From Halobacillus alkaliphilus (GTDB lineage: Bacteria > Bacillota > Bacilli > Bacillales > Halobacillaceae): DNA of 39,283 nucleotides. The position numbers were made by a program, and so were the translations under genes. The DNA is taken from contig NZ_FOOG01000036.1 in the NCBI RefSeq assembly GCF_900113125.1, positions 1 through 39,283 on the forward strand, in the 5' to 3' direction. The notes under the pieces were generated by a model. That model did no database searches. It was not told where the DNA came from and saw only the letters and a program-made list of their open reading frames with translations. This document shows positions 25,007 through 35,626 of this stretch, one piece after another. How positions within the stretch are numbered: the stretch's first letter is position 1; each line of letters starts with the position of its first letter.

Positions 25007-26380
25007 ATGCATATTTTAGCTGTTGGTCTCAACTACAAAACGGCCCCTGTGGAAATTAGGGAAAAACTCACTTTTTCAGAAACACACTTAAAAGAGGCTA
25101 TGCAAGAGTTAAATGCCCGAAAAAGTGTGTTAGAAAATGTGATTATTTCTACATGCAATCGTACGGAAATTTATGCAGTTGTAGATCAGTTGCACACGGG
25201 ACGCTATTATATTAAACAATTTTTAGCAGATTGGTTTCATGCTGATAAAGATGAATTCTCTCCATTCCTATCCTTTTATGAAACGGATGGGGCAATTGAG
25301 CATTTGCTTCGAGTGACCTCTGGTCTTGATTCAATGGTGCTGGGGGAAACCCAAATATTGGGTCAAATGAAACAAGCGTTCATAAATGGTCAGGAAGCAG
25401 GAACCACCGGGACGATCTTTAATCAATTATTTAAACAAGCGGTAACGATGGCTAAAAAAGCCCACAAAGATACAGAAATCAGTGAAAATGCTGTTTCTGT
25501 AAGTTACGCTGCGGTTGAGCTCTCCCGAAAAATATTCGGGGATCTTGTTCATAAGCATATCGTAATTCTGGGTGCGGGTAAGATGGGAGAGCTTGCTGCT
25601 AAAAACTTGCACGGATCGGGAGTACGGAAAGTAACAGTCATTAACCGTACCCTTTCTAAGGCACAGGTAGTAGCTGACCAGTTTAATGGACAAGCACGGA
25701 CCATGGAAGATCTGGATTCTGTTCTTACTGACGCTGACATCGTAATAAGTTCCACGGGAGCTACAGATTACGTAGTGACTAAAGAGAAAATGGAGCCTAT
25801 TCACCGAAAAAGAAAAGGAAAACCTCTCTTCTTTGTAGACATTGCTGTGCCAAGAGATTTGGACCCAGCCATGGAAAATCTGGAGAGCGTATTTTTATAT
25901 GATATAGACGATCTTCAAGGTATTGTTGACGCTAATTTGGCTATACGCAAGCAAGCAGCCGAAGAAATTGAAATCATGGTGGAAGCTGAAATTGTAGAAT
26001 TTAAAGAATGGCTACAAACTATTGGAGTCGTGCCTGTAATCTCCGCTTTGCGCTCTAAAGCTCTTGGCATTCAAGCAGAGACTATGAAGAGCATTGAACG
26101 AAAAATGCCTGAACTTACGGATCGTGAAAGAAAAGTCCTTAGTAAACATACGAAAAGTATTATTAATCAAATGCTGAAGGAGCCTATTTTGCAGGCTAAA
26201 GAATTAGCGGCTCAGCCTGATTCGGAAGAAACATTGCGCTTGTTTACTCAGATATTTGGGATTGAAGCGCAGGTGGAAGAAGAAATTAAAGAACAAACGA
26301 AAAAAAACCAACCAGCTGTGAAGCAAGAAGGTAAGACAGGCCAGTTCTTTCCTGTCGCCAACTCAATTGTTAATCCGTAA
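25007..26380 (+). CDS. hemA: Glutamyl-tRNA reductase
   Basis: 457 aa. First committed step of C5 heme synthesis: reduces glutamyl-tRNA to glutamate-1-semialdehyde with NADPH. Catalytic Cys50 in [16 protein letters not shown]-binding [11 protein letters not shown] (about 188-198), and the C-terminal dimerisation helix region (about 315-420). The last ~35 residues are a charged, poorly conserved tail. ATG 25007 is taken because homologues begin MHIL and GGGGGT lies upstream; ATG 24992 would overlap that SD. First gene of hemAXCDBL; HemX, encoded next, limits HemA levels in B. subtilis. Confidence 0.97.
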   Translation: MHILAVGLNYKTAPVEIREKLTFSETHLKEAMQELNARKSVLENVIISTCNRTEIYAVVDQLHTGRYYIKQFLADWFHADKDEFSPFLSFYETDGAIEHLLRVTSGLDSMVLGETQILGQMKQAFINGQEAGTTGTIFNQLFKQAVTMAKKAHKDTEISENAVSVSYAAVELSRKIFGDLVHKHIVILGAGKMGELAAKNLHGSGVRKVTVINRTLSKAQVVADQFNGQARTMEDLDSVLTDADIVISSTGATDYVVTKEKMEPIHRKRKGKPLFFVDIAVPRDLDPAMENLESVFLYDIDDLQGIVDANLAIRKQAAEEIEIMVEAEIVEFKEWLQTIGVVPVISALRSKALGIQAETMKSIERKMPELTDRERKVLSKHTKSIINQMLKEPILQAKELAAQPDSEETLRLFTQIFGIEAQVEEEIKEQTKKNQPAVKQEGKTGQFFPVANSIVNP

Positions 26381-26394
26381 GGGTGGATGTCCAT

Positions 26395-27213
26395 ATGTTC
26401 GAGCTTAAATGGGTGTACGAACTCATCCTATTACTTTATGGACTTAGTTTAATTGGATATTTCATTGACTTTGTGCAGACGAACCGGAAGGCTAACCGTA
26501 CAGCCTTCTGGTTACTTAGTATGGTTTGGGTTTTACAAACCTTTTTTTTATTGACCCAAGTTTTTATAGACAAGAACTTACCCATAATGACCGTATATGA
26601 TGGTTTATATTTTTATGCCTGGATTTTAGTAACGTTCTCTTTAATTATTAATCGACTGTTTAGAGTAGACTTTCTAGTGTTCTTTACGAATGTTGTAGGG
26701 TTTCTTGTTGTACTCATCCATTTATCGACCAGAGCCCAGAATGATTTAAAGGACCATGGAGTGGAGCTCGTAAATGAGATGCTTGTGGTTCATATTAGTT
26801 TAGCCATTATTTCCTATGGTTTTTTTACACTATCATTTATATTTTCAATTATGTACTTGCTGCAGTACCGTCTTTTAAAGAAAAAAAAGTGGAATGCTAA
26901 ACTGTTTCGTTTAGGTGACTTAACAAAACTGGATCACTTTTCTTATATATCGGTTATACTGGGAGTTCCTCTGTTGTTAATTGCTATAATCTTAGGCGTT
27001 ACCTGGGGATATATATCACCTGATACATTTTATTGGTATGACTCAAAAACTTTAGGCTCGTTCCTTGTGCTTTTCGTGTATATCGTTTACCTGGTTTTAA
27101 GGGTGGTAAAAGGTTACCAGGGACGTTCCATTTCTATATTTAACTCGGGCGCTTTTTTATTTCTATTAATTAATTTCTTTTTATTTGGTTCTTTATCGAA
27201 TTTTCATTTTTAA
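26395..27213 (+). CDS. hemX: HemX membrane protein (CcsA/cytochrome c assembly family)
   Basis: 272 aa with eight membrane segments. Contains the family pattern HISLAIISYGFFTLSFIFS (after His146) and GVTWGY near the sixth helix. In B. subtilis HemX lowers HemA protein amount and sits in the hem operon at this position. ATG 26395 is chosen behind AAGGGTGGATG; GTG 26383 overlaps that SD. 14 nt downstream of hemA and 12 nt before hemC. Confidence 0.93.
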   Translation: MFELKWVYELILLLYGLSLIGYFIDFVQTNRKANRTAFWLLSMVWVLQTFFLLTQVFIDKNLPIMTVYDGLYFYAWILVTFSLIINRLFRVDFLVFFTNVVGFLVVLIHLSTRAQNDLKDHGVELVNEMLVVHISLAIISYGFFTLSFIFSIMYLLQYRLLKKKKWNAKLFRLGDLTKLDHFSYISVILGVPLLLIAIILGVTWGYISPDTFYWYDSKTLGSFLVLFVYIVYLVLRVVKGYQGRSISIFNSGAFLFLLINFFLFGSLSNFHF

Positions 27214-27225
27214 GGAGGTAGTCAC

Positions 27226-28155
27226 ATGAAGAAAATAGTGATCGGTTCAAGAAAAAGTAATTTAGCTATCACTCAGACGGAGTGGGTAATCGAACAACTG
27301 AAAAATATAGATCCCAGTTATGAATTTGAAATTAAAAGAATTTCTACAAAAGGGGATAAAATACTGGATGTGACCTTATCCAAAGTTGGAGGGAAAGGGT
27401 TATTTATTAAAGAGATAGAACAAGCCATGTATGATGGTGAAATTGATATGGCCGTTCACTCGATGAAGGATATGCCCTCTGAGGTAGCTTCTGGTTTAAC
27501 TGTTGCTTCGGTGCCAATTAGAGAAGATCACAGAGATGCATTTGTATCGAATGGCAACGTTGCGCTTAAAGACTTGCACGAAGGAGCCATTGTAGGAACC
27601 AGCAGTCTGCGGCGGAGTGCTCAAATCAAAGCTGTGAGACCAGACGTTGAAGTGAAGTGGATTCGCGGCAACATTGATACACGTCTTCGAAAATTGAAAG
27701 AAGAAGACTTTGATGCGATTGTCTTAGCGGCCGCAGGATTAAAACGTATGGGCTGGGATGATAATCTTGTAACCGAATATTTAGAGCCGGAAGTATGTGT
27801 GCCTGCCGTAGGGCAAGGGGCGCTAGCGATACAGTGCCGGGAAAATGATTCTTCGTTAAGGGACTTGCTTATGCAGATTAATCATGAATATACAGCTACA
27901 ACCGTATCGGCTGAACGTAAGTTTCTTCATGATTTAAATGGGGGCTGTCAAGTTCCTATCGGAGGGTATGCATATAGAAAAGGCAGTGAAATTATTCTGA
28001 GCGCATTGGTGGGTACTCCAGATGGTAAAACCATTCTTCATGAAACTGTGAGAGGGGAAGACCCGCTGGCAGTAGGAAAAGAAGCTGCTGATCGTCTCAA
28101 AGCTCAAGGAGCCCAGGAAATTGTTGATCAGGCTAAAGAGGAGTATGACCAGTAA
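27226..28155 (+). CDS. hemC: Porphobilinogen deaminase (hydroxymethylbilane synthase)
   Basis: 309 aa. Joins four porphobilinogens to hydroxymethylbilane. Catalytic Asp82 (HSMKDMPS), TSSLRRSAQ (125-133), RGNIDTRL (147-154) and the dipyrromethane-cofactor Cys241 (NGGCQVPIG). ATG 27226 lies 7-8 nt behind TAAGGAGG. Stop and hemD start share a base (TAATG), implying coupled translation. Confidence 0.98.
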   Translation: MKKIVIGSRKSNLAITQTEWVIEQLKNIDPSYEFEIKRISTKGDKILDVTLSKVGGKGLFIKEIEQAMYDGEIDMAVHSMKDMPSEVASGLTVASVPIREDHRDAFVSNGNVALKDLHEGAIVGTSSLRRSAQIKAVRPDVEVKWIRGNIDTRLRKLKEEDFDAIVLAAAGLKRMGWDDNLVTEYLEPEVCVPAVGQGALAIQCRENDSSLRDLLMQINHEYTATTVSAERKFLHDLNGGCQVPIGGYAYRKGSEIILSALVGTPDGKTILHETVRGEDPLAVGKEAADRLKAQGAQEIVDQAKEEYDQ

Positions 28156-28913
28156 TGAAGCCTCTTGCGGGGAAAACGATCCTTGTTACAAGAGGCGCAT
28201 CCCAGGCAAGGCCTTTTGTAGACCGGATAAATAAGGAAGGGGGGAGGGCTTTAAAAACCCCTCTTCTTCACTTTCAATTAAATGACTCGAAGGAGAATCA
28301 AGAGATCCTCAAGAAACTTCACAACTATGCATGGGTTTTTATTACAAGCTCTAATGGTGTGAAGTTTTTTTTCGAGCTGGTAAATAAATCAGGAGTTTGT
28401 ATCCCTGATACTCTTAGGTTTGCTATTATTGGAGAAAAAACAGCGCGTACACTTAATACTTACGGGCGCAATGCTGATTTTATGCCATCCAGCTTTCAGG
28501 CTGATACCATGGCTGAAGAATTTTTTAAAGAAGAAAGTGTCCGAGGCATGATCCTATATGTTAGAGGGAACCGCTCAAGGGACGTTCTTCCAGAAAAATT
28601 TGCAGAACAGCAGGTCTTTTTCCAAGCAATCACGGTCTATGATACGCTACTATTGAAAGAGCATCAGAAACAGATTCGTCAATTGATCAACAATCGTAAG
28701 ATTGATGCACTAACATTTACAAGCCCCTCTACCGTCCAGGCCTATTTTGCTATTATGAGAGGCATGCCCGAGACGGGCCGGGATCTTCCGTGTTTTTGCA
28801 TAGGACCAACGACTGCCAATCAGGCAGAGCATTTCGGTTTTCGAAATGTTTTATTACCCGAGCATTATACAATGGAAGATATGGTAGATAAGATGGTGCA
28901 ATTTTTTTCATAA
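28155..28913 (+). CDS. hemD: Uroporphyrinogen-III synthase
   Basis: 252 aa. Cyclises hydroxymethylbilane with D-ring inversion. The family is poorly conserved; visible hallmarks are the N-terminal [24 protein letters not shown] (about 56-66) and the C-terminal [12 protein letters not shown] (about 192-203). Overlaps the hemC stop by one base, and hemB follows after 16 nt. Its place between hemC and hemB confirms the call. Confidence 0.95.
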   Translation: MKPLAGKTILVTRGASQARPFVDRINKEGGRALKTPLLHFQLNDSKENQEILKKLHNYAWVFITSSNGVKFFFELVNKSGVCIPDTLRFAIIGEKTARTLNTYGRNADFMPSSFQADTMAEEFFKEESVRGMILYVRGNRSRDVLPEKFAEQQVFFQAITVYDTLLLKEHQKQIRQLINNRKIDALTFTSPSTVQAYFAIMRGMPETGRDLPCFCIGPTTANQAEHFGFRNVLLPEHYTMEDMVDKMVQFFS

Positions 28914-28929
28914 GAAGGGAATCGATACT

Positions 28930-29907
28930 ATGTCAGATTTAGATTTCAAACGCCATCGTCGTCTGCGGCGTACAGCGTCTATGAGAGCATTAGTGCGGGA
29001 AACGCATTTAAGGAAAGACGATCTAATCTTCCCCATTTTTGTGGTTGAAGGGGAAGGGATTAAGAATGAAGTAGCTTCCATGCCGGGGGTTTATCAAGTG
29101 TCACTTGATTATTTAACGGAGGAGATGAATGAATTAACTCGTGTGGGTGTTCGTTCCGTTATTGTTTTCGGGGTGCCGAATGAAAAAGATGAAGTAGGCA
29201 GTCAGGCTTATCATAAAGAGGGAATTGTTCAAAGATCCATCCGTCAAATTAAAGAAGAAGTTCCTTCATTAACAGTGATTGCAGATACATGTTTATGTCA
29301 GTACACGGATCATGGGCATTGCGGCATTGTTCGTGAAGGGGATATTGATAATGATGAATCGCTTAAATATATTACCCAGACAGCCGTTACGCAAGCTGAA
29401 GCTGGGGCGGACATTATTGCACCTTCCAATATGATGGATGGATTTGTTGCTGCTATTCGAAAAGGACTGGATGAGGCCGGGTACAGCCAGATTCCAATTA
29501 TGTCCTATGCGGTAAAATATGCTTCCTCATTTTACGGTCCTTTCCGAGATGCGGCTCATAGTTCTCCTCAATTTGGCGATCGAAGAGCCTATCAGATGGA
29601 CCCATCGAACCGTTTGGAGGCGCTTCGTGAAGCAGAATCGGATGTACAAGAAGGTGCAGATTTCCTTATTGTGAAACCCGCCCTTGCTTATTTAGATATC
29701 ATGCGAGAAGTGAAGGACCGCTTTAATCTACCGCTTGTTGCTTACAACGTGAGCGGGGAGTACTCTATGATTAAAGCTGCCGCTCAAAATGGCTGGGTGA
29801 ATGAGCAGGAAATTGTTCTCGAAAAGCTTACAGCTATGAAGCGGGCAGGAGCTGATCTCATTGTTACTTACTTTGCCAAAGATGCAGCTAAATGGTTGGA
29901 CGAATAA
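28930..29907 (+). CDS. hemB: Porphobilinogen synthase (delta-aminolevulinic acid dehydratase)
   Basis: 325 aa. Condenses two 5-aminolevulinates to porphobilinogen. Zinc-type active site with C121, C123 and C131 ([14 protein letters not shown]), Schiff-base lysines K196 (SYAVKYAS) and K249 (LIVKPAL). ATG 28930 follows AGAAGGGAATCG. In operon with hemD and hemL. Confidence 0.98.
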   Translation: MSDLDFKRHRRLRRTASMRALVRETHLRKDDLIFPIFVVEGEGIKNEVASMPGVYQVSLDYLTEEMNELTRVGVRSVIVFGVPNEKDEVGSQAYHKEGIVQRSIRQIKEEVPSLTVIADTCLCQYTDHGHCGIVREGDIDNDESLKYITQTAVTQAEAGADIIAPSNMMDGFVAAIRKGLDEAGYSQIPIMSYAVKYASSFYGPFRDAAHSSPQFGDRRAYQMDPSNRLEALREAESDVQEGADFLIVKPALAYLDIMREVKDRFNLPLVAYNVSGEYSMIKAAAQNGWVNEQEIVLEKLTAMKRAGADLIVTYFAKDAAKWLDE

Positions 29908-29936
29908 ACCACTAATTTTAGAAAGGATGAGTCGCT

Positions 29937-31220
29937 ATGAAACAATTTGACCGCTCTTCAGCTGCTTATAATAAAGCTGTGGATTTAATGCCGGGCGGAG
30001 TTAACTCTCCGGTAAGGGCATTTAATTCTGTAAACATGGATCCTATTTTTATGGAAAAAGGAAAAGGTTCTAAACTTTATGATCTGGACGGCAACGAATT
30101 CATCGATTATGTACTTAGTTTTGGCCCTTTAATTTTAGGGCATGCGGATGAAAAGGTAGTAGAGTCTTTAAAAAAAGTAACGGAACAAGGTACGAGCTTC
30201 GGTACTCCTACAGAAATTGAAAATCATCTTGCTGAGTTAGTTATTGAACGTGTTCCATCCATTGAAATGCTAAGAATGGTCAATTCAGGAACAGAAGCCA
30301 CAATGAGCGCACTGCGTGTTGCCCGTGGGTACACCGGTCGTGACAAAATTCTCAAATTCGAAGGGAATTATCATGGGCATGGAGATTCTCTTCTTATTAA
30401 AGCAGGCTCTGGTGTTGCCACTTTAGGACTGCCAGATTCCCCAGGGGTTCCAGCATCCATTGCTCAAAATACGATCACGGTTCCATACAATGATTTAGAA
30501 AGTGTCCGCTATGTTTTTGAACAGTATGGAGATGACTTGGCTGCGGTCATTATTGAACCTGTATCAGGGAATATGGGTGTTGTGCCTCCTCAGGATGGAT
30601 TCCTGCAGGAACTTCGCGAGTTAACGGAGAATAATGGCACTGTATTGATCTTTGATGAAGTAATGACTGGATTCCGTGTCGGCTATCATAGTGCGCAAGG
30701 TCACTTTGGTGTTACACCGGATATGACCTGTCTTGGAAAAGTAATTGGTGGCGGCTTACCTGTTGGAGCTTATGGAGGGAAGCGTCGTATTATGGAACGA
30801 GTGGCTCCGGTTGGGGACATCTATCAAGCCGGTACTTTGTCAGGAAATCCATTAGCTATGACAGCTGGTTACGAAACGGTTTCATCCATGACAGAAGAAG
30901 CTTATGAAGGAATTAATAAAAAAGTGGACCGTCTCATAGAAGGGTATGAAGAAGCGGCAAAAGCAAACAACATTCCATTGACGGTTAACAGGGCAGGATC
31001 GATGGTAGGCTTCTTCTTTACGAATGATCCTGTAATCGATTTTGAAACCGCAAATGCTTCTAATCTTGAAATGTTCACGCGCTATTACCAAGGGATGATC
31101 GAAGAAGGAATCTATCTTCCCCCTTCCCAATTTGAGGGACTCTTTCTATCAACGAAGCATACAGAAGAAGATATAGAGAAAACGATCAGGGCAGCAGAAA
31201 AAGTATTTGCATCTCTGTAA
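29937..31220 (+). CDS. hemL: Glutamate-1-semialdehyde 2,1-aminomutase
   Basis: 427 aa. PLP-dependent enzyme that makes 5-aminolevulinate from the HemA product, so the operon ends with the second pathway step. PLP lysine K268 in [22 protein letters not shown] (117-127), DEVMTGFR (240-247). ATG 29937 lies behind GAAAGGATGAG. A strong terminator follows, ending the hem operon. Confidence 0.97.
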   Translation: MKQFDRSSAAYNKAVDLMPGGVNSPVRAFNSVNMDPIFMEKGKGSKLYDLDGNEFIDYVLSFGPLILGHADEKVVESLKKVTEQGTSFGTPTEIENHLAELVIERVPSIEMLRMVNSGTEATMSALRVARGYTGRDKILKFEGNYHGHGDSLLIKAGSGVATLGLPDSPGVPASIAQNTITVPYNDLESVRYVFEQYGDDLAAVIIEPVSGNMGVVPPQDGFLQELRELTENNGTVLIFDEVMTGFRVGYHSAQGHFGVTPDMTCLGKVIGGGLPVGAYGGKRRIMERVAPVGDIYQAGTLSGNPLAMTAGYETVSSMTEEAYEGINKKVDRLIEGYEEAAKANNIPLTVNRAGSMVGFFFTNDPVIDFETANASNLEMFTRYYQGMIEEGIYLPPSQFEGLFLSTKHTEEDIEKTIRAAEKVFASL

Positions 31221-31233
31221 ATAAGGAATACAC

Positions 31234-31265
31234 GAGGCATGGCCGTATTGGGCCATGCCTTTTTC
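31234..31265 (+). terminator. Rho-independent terminator of the hem operon
   Basis: AGGCATGGCC/GGCCATGCCT with a short loop and T5, 14 nt after hemL. Confidence 0.92.
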
Positions 31266-31351
31266 TGTACCCTCCATGTATATAAAATCAGTTGCCGCAT
31301 AAGGTGGTAATAGAGGCTTGGGTTTATTATATTCTGGGAGGGGCAAATCCA

Positions 31352-32353
31352 TTGAAAAATAAACAAAACGTATTTTCTTTTTATTTAGACGAAGCGATAT
31401 GGTTTAAGGAAGGACAGGGCGTCAGGGAACTAATTGGTATTTCACTAGAGCCTGAAATCGTAATTGAGGAAAATGGAGATGAAGTACGTTTAAAAGGAAC
31501 AGTCGATCTGGCAGGAGAATATGTACCCCACCAAGCTGATCATAAATATGAAGAGGCTGCCCCGCTGCAGTCGGTAAGGACAATGGATCATGTGGAATCA
31601 GGTGAAGAAGGGATCTGTTATTTTTCCCATTCATTCCCTGTAGAAATTACAGTACCGCTCGAACGGATTTCAAGTCTGGAAGATGTCCTCATTGATATAG
31701 AAAGTTTCGATTATGAACTTCCTTCGAATAATCAGCTAAGGCTGCATGCTCAGTTAAATATCAACGGGGTCGAGCAAAAAGTAAATGCCGCAGATAATTC
31801 GGATACATTTGATGAGTCGGCGACTCTTGGTCCAGTGGATTATAAAGAAGAACGTAAGGAAAAAGAGAATCCTATAGTTCCTGAAAGGGAAGCCCCTGTG
31901 GTTCAGCTGACTAACAGGAATGATCTGTCGGCTCAGGAGATAGAAGAAGAAGGCAGATGGCCTCATAAAAAGTCTCAGAATTTCGCAGAATTTTTTGGTC
32001 ATGATAAAAAAGAAGAAACGCCTGAGGTTTCAGCTGAGAGTACTAGTGCGTGGCACGAAAGCACTGTGGAAGAAGAAATGAGCGCTTCTTCCTCTTATAT
32101 GGAATCCTCGATTAAAGACTCAGAAGAAAAAGAGAAAGCTCCAGGCGGACTTGATGGAATCAAACAGATATTTAAGCACCTGTTTCCCAACCGGGAAGAG
32201 ACTTACACACAAATGAAAATGTATATCGCTCAAGAAGATGAAACGCTAGCTTCTATTGCTGAAAAATATGAAGTATCCATCCACCAGTTGGAAAAAGTAA
32301 ATGAACATAGAGATGAAGTTTCCCCTGGTCAAATCGTGTATATTCCTAGTTAA
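31352..32353 (+). CDS. spoVID: Spore coat morphogenetic protein SpoVID (short form)
   Basis: 333 aa. N-terminal domain (about 1-140) with VFSFYLDEAIWFKEGQGVREL and conserved VDLAGEY and FPVEITVPLERI, a low-complexity acidic middle part (about 150-265), and a C-terminal LysM domain (about 289-333, ending PGQIVYIPS). SpoVID drives encasement of the spore by the coat through SafA. B. subtilis SpoVID is about 575 aa, the difference lying in the acidic linker. TTG 31352 follows GGGAGGGGC at correct spacing and gives the expected N-terminus. Directly behind hemL as in B. subtilis, but ysxE, its usual partner, is not between it and valS. Confidence 0.9.
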   Translation: MKNKQNVFSFYLDEAIWFKEGQGVRELIGISLEPEIVIEENGDEVRLKGTVDLAGEYVPHQADHKYEEAAPLQSVRTMDHVESGEEGICYFSHSFPVEITVPLERISSLEDVLIDIESFDYELPSNNQLRLHAQLNINGVEQKVNAADNSDTFDESATLGPVDYKEERKEKENPIVPEREAPVVQLTNRNDLSAQEIEEEGRWPHKKSQNFAEFFGHDKKEETPEVSAESTSAWHESTVEEEMSASSSYMESSIKDSEEKEKAPGGLDGIKQIFKHLFPNREETYTQMKMYIAQEDETLASIAEKYEVSIHQLEKVNEHRDEVSPGQIVYIPS

Positions 32354-32538
32354 ATCCATTTATAACGAAAAGCGAGAAAAAGTCCAACAATAATTCCTAA
32401 TAAGAAGACGTCAAATGTTGTAGGAAATAAGATTGTCCGGATACATTGGAAAACCAGAATTGGCAATAAAGCTTTTTCGAATACAAATAAACAAGTACGG
32501 CACCATGGTGGAAGACGATAACGGTATAAGCGGCTCAA
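32350..32538 (-). CDS. Small membrane protein antisense to the spoVID end
   Basis: 62 aa with two hydrophobic segments (about 16-36 and 40-58) and a basic N-terminus (MSRLYRYRLPPWCR). TTG start at 32538 with a perfect AAAGGAGG 10 nt upstream; a TGA lies in frame just before, so no other start is available. Its stop overlaps the spoVID stop by 4 nt. An out-of-frame ATG nearer the SD opens a 44-codon frame that is less protein-like. Unknown function; convergent with spoVID and divergent from the valS T-box leader. Confidence 0.55.
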   Translation of the reverse strand: MSRLYRYRLPPWCRTCLFVFEKALLPILVFQCIRTILFPTTFDVFLLGIIVGLFLAFRYKWI

Positions 32539-32587
32539 CGACCATCAACCTCCTTTCACTGCATATTCGCGTTTTTTTCACAAATAG

Positions 32588-32617
32588 TTGACTAAAACAA
32601 TCATTTCTATATACAAT
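32588..32617 (+). promoter_or_regulatory. Promoter of the valS T-box leader
   Basis: TTGACT - 18 nt - TACAAT; predicted transcript start near 32624. Confidence 0.7.
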
Positions 32618-32623
32618 ATGTAA

Positions 32624-32890
32624 TAGAAGCATTATACGTGAAATGCCGTGACAGGGAAGAGTACATGGACATATCCTTCAGAGAGGAAAACGGGTGGTGA
32701 GAGTTTTCCAGGCTATATGTTGGTGGAAGGTCGCCCTTGGAGCAGCTTCTTTGAACGAAAAGTAGAAGAAGCCGGTTAGAAGCCGTTATTTTTTTAAGTG
32801 TACAGATATGCAAGGCATGTTTGTAAATTAAGGTGGTACCACGGAATTAGATCTCTTTCGTCCTTTTGAGGACGAAAGAGATTTTTTTAT
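32624..32890 (+). promoter_or_regulatory. T-box riboswitch (tRNA-Val) controlling valS
   Basis: Canonical T-box leader. Seen: AGTA element (32660-32663), AGAGAG (32680-32685), specifier GTC at 32730-32732 (Val) in GAAGGTCGCC, the T-box AAGGTGGTACCACGGAA (32830-32846) and a terminator ATCTCTTTCGTCC/GGACGAAAGAGAT with T7 (32851-32889). Uncharged tRNA-Val stabilises the antiterminator and switches valS on. Confidence 0.95.
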
Positions 32891-32926
32891 TTTATAAATA
32901 CAGATGATAAAAGGAGGAAGATCCAT

Positions 32927-35569
32927 ATGAATCAAACAGATCTTTCAATGCCAACCAAGTATGATCCTGCAGCCGTTGAAAAGGATCGCTATCAGTACTG
33001 GGTGGATGGGAAGTTTTTCGAAGCGTCAGGAGATAAGAATAAAGAACCTTATACCATCGTTATTCCCCCTCCGAACGTTACTGGTAAATTACATTTAGGA
33101 CATGCATGGGATACTACTCTTCAAGATATCTTAAGTCGTGTGAAGCGGATGCAGGGCTATGATGTCCTTTGGCTGCCCGGGATGGATCATGCCGGTATTG
33201 CTACACAGGCCAAAGTAGAGGCTAAACTGAGAGAATCCGGAACTTCCCGACATGAATTAGGAAGAGAAAAATTTCTTGAAAATTCATGGGAGTGGAAGAA
33301 AGAATATGCTCAATTTATCCGTACTCAATGGGAAAAACTGGGTCTTGGTCTCGATTATTCACGTGAAAGATTCACACTTGATGACGGGTTGTCCGAAGCG
33401 GTTAAAGAAGTGTTTGTTAAGCTTTATGAAAAAGGTTTAATTTATCGAGGGGAATATATAATTAACTGGGATCCAGCTACTCGCACCGCTCTTTCTGATA
33501 TTGAAGTAGAGTATGAAGATGTCCAGGGAGCCTTTTATCATATGCGCTACCCGCTGAAGGATGAAGAAGGCGGAATTGAGATCGCAACAACCCGCCCCGA
33601 AACGATGCTGGGAGACACGGCTATTGCTGTTCATCCCGAAGACGAACGCTACCAGCACTTAATTGGGAAGAAAGCTATACTACCTATCGTGGGAAGAGAA
33701 ATTGAGATTGTGGCAGACGATTATGTAGATATGGAATTTGGTTCAGGTGCGGTTAAAATCACCCCTGCTCATGACCCGAATGATTTCGAAATAGGAAATC
33801 GCCATAATTTAGAACGTGTACTCATTATGAATGAAGATGGCAGTATGAATGAGAACGCAGGAAAATATCAGGGAATGGATCGATTTGATTGCCGTAAGGA
33901 AATCGTCAAAGACCTTCAGTCAGAGGGGATTCTTTTTGAAATTGAAGAGCACCTTCATTCAGTTGGCCATTCCGAACGCAGCGGGGCTGTTGTAGAACCT
34001 TATCTGTCTACTCAATGGTTTGTGGATATGAAGCCTTTGGCTGAAGCTTCAGTAGATCTACAAAAAGGGGAAGACAAAGTACAATTTGTGCCTGACCGCT
34101 TTGAAAAACCTTATCTTCACTGGATGGAGAATACGCGTGACTGGTGTATTTCACGTCAGCTTTGGTGGGGTCATCGAATTCCTGCATGGTATCATAAAGA
34201 GACAGGAAAAATTTACGTAGGTAAAGAAGAGCCGAAAGATGTGGAAAACTGGATACAGGATGAAGATGTACTTGACACATGGTTCTCTTCAGCTCTCTGG
34301 CCTTTTTCTACAATGGGATGGCCCGATGAAGATAGTGAGGACTACAAGCGTTATTTTCCAACAAATGTGTTGGTTACAGGTTACGATATTATCGGTTTTT
34401 GGGTCAGCCGAATGATATTCCAATCCATTGAATTTACAGGACGTCGTCCGTTTGAAGATGTTCTTATTCACGGACTTGTTCGGGATGCGGATGGTCGTAA
34501 AATGAGTAAGTCCCTTGGTAATGGTGTAGATCCAATGGACGTAATCGATAAGTACGGTGCCGATTCGCTGCGTTATTTCTTATCGACAGGGTCTTCACCC
34601 GGTCAGGATCTGCGTTTCCATTGGGAAAAAGTAGAATCAACATGGAATTTTGCCAATAAAATTTGGAATGCTTCCAGGTTTGCCTTAATGAACATGGGTG
34701 ATTTGAAATACGAGGATATTGATTTATCCGGCGAAAAGTCTGTGGCTGATCAGTGGATTCTGACTCGCTTGAACCAAACCATTCAGCAAGTTACCCAAAA
34801 TATTGACAAATATGAATTTGGTGAAGCCGGAAGGCAGTTGTACAACTTCATTTGGGATGACTTTTGTGACTGGTATATTGAAATGGCTAAGCTTCCTTTA
34901 TACGGGGAAGATTCGTCAAGAATTCATACCACAAGGTCTATTTTAGCTTACACACTGGATCAGATCATGCGAATGCTGCATCCGTTTATGCCATTCATCA
35001 CGGAGGAAATTTGGCAGCACCTGCCTCATCAAGGGGAATCCATCACTCAGGCTTCATGGCCAGAAACACGAGATGAATTTCATAATGAGCAAGCCGTTCA
35101 AGAAATGAATCGTCTCGTTTCCATTATTCGCTCCGTTCGTAACATCCGAGCAGAAGTAGATACTCCGATGTCTAAAGAGATTCAGTTAATGATTCAGGCA
35201 AAGGATGAAGATGTAATGAGCGAACTTGAAAAGAACCGTGATTATCTGGATAAGTTCTGTAATCCTAGTGAATTAATTATTGCTACAGATCTTCAAGCTC
35301 CTGAAAAGGCCATGTCCTCTGTTATTACAGGTGCGGAGCTATACCTTCCGTTAGCAGGCTTAATCAATATTGAAGATGAAATTAAACGCCTGGAGAAAGA
35401 ATGGAAAAAGTGGGATCAGGAAGTCAGCCGTGTTCAGAAGAAACTGGCAAATGAAGGATTTGTGAAAAAAGCACCGGAACATGTTGTAGAAGAGGAACGT
35501 GAAAAAGAGAACGACTATTTAGATAAGCGTGCCAAAGTTGAAGCGCGTATCGAGGAACTAAAAGCATAA
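32927..35569 (+). CDS. valS: Valyl-tRNA synthetase
   Basis: 880 aa, usual length. Class I synthetase that charges tRNA-Val. HLGH version of the HIGH motif (56-59), CP1 editing domain (about 180-350, with [12 protein letters not shown]), KMSKS at 525-529, anticodon-binding domain and the C-terminal coiled coil (about 810-880, [16 protein letters not shown]). ATG 32927 stands 9 nt behind AAAGGAGGAAG. Controlled by the T-box leader upstream; folC follows after a small hairpin. Confidence 0.98.
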   Translation: MNQTDLSMPTKYDPAAVEKDRYQYWVDGKFFEASGDKNKEPYTIVIPPPNVTGKLHLGHAWDTTLQDILSRVKRMQGYDVLWLPGMDHAGIATQAKVEAKLRESGTSRHELGREKFLENSWEWKKEYAQFIRTQWEKLGLGLDYSRERFTLDDGLSEAVKEVFVKLYEKGLIYRGEYIINWDPATRTALSDIEVEYEDVQGAFYHMRYPLKDEEGGIEIATTRPETMLGDTAIAVHPEDERYQHLIGKKAILPIVGREIEIVADDYVDMEFGSGAVKITPAHDPNDFEIGNRHNLERVLIMNEDGSMNENAGKYQGMDRFDCRKEIVKDLQSEGILFEIEEHLHSVGHSERSGAVVEPYLSTQWFVDMKPLAEASVDLQKGEDKVQFVPDRFEKPYLHWMENTRDWCISRQLWWGHRIPAWYHKETGKIYVGKEEPKDVENWIQDEDVLDTWFSSALWPFSTMGWPDEDSEDYKRYFPTNVLVTGYDIIGFWVSRMIFQSIEFTGRRPFEDVLIHGLVRDADGRKMSKSLGNGVDPMDVIDKYGADSLRYFLSTGSSPGQDLRFHWEKVESTWNFANKIWNASRFALMNMGDLKYEDIDLSGEKSVADQWILTRLNQTIQQVTQNIDKYEFGEAGRQLYNFIWDDFCDWYIEMAKLPLYGEDSSRIHTTRSILAYTLDQIMRMLHPFMPFITEEIWQHLPHQGESITQASWPETRDEFHNEQAVQEMNRLVSIIRSVRNIRAEVDTPMSKEIQLMIQAKDEDVMSELEKNRDYLDKFCNPSELIIATDLQAPEKAMSSVITGAELYLPLAGLINIEDEIKRLEKEWKKWDQEVSRVQKKLANEGFVKKAPEHVVEEEREKENDYLDKRAKVEARIEELKA

Positions 35570-35577
35570 ATGAAGCT

Positions 35578-35610
35578 GGAGGGTATTCTTAGGAGTACTC
35601 TCCTCTTTTT
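35578..35610 (+). terminator. Hairpin with T5 between valS and folC
   Basis: GGAGGGTA/TACTCTCC (one G-U pair) followed by TCTTTTT. Likely an attenuator that lowers folC expression relative to valS. Confidence 0.5.
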
Positions 35611-35626
35611 GAAAAGAGGGAATGAC

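Noticed and set aside
35570-35626. Upstream ATG as the folC start
   Set aside because: The extra 19 residues are encoded by a hairpin and SD region and are not part of the family; ATG 35627 has the proper SD.
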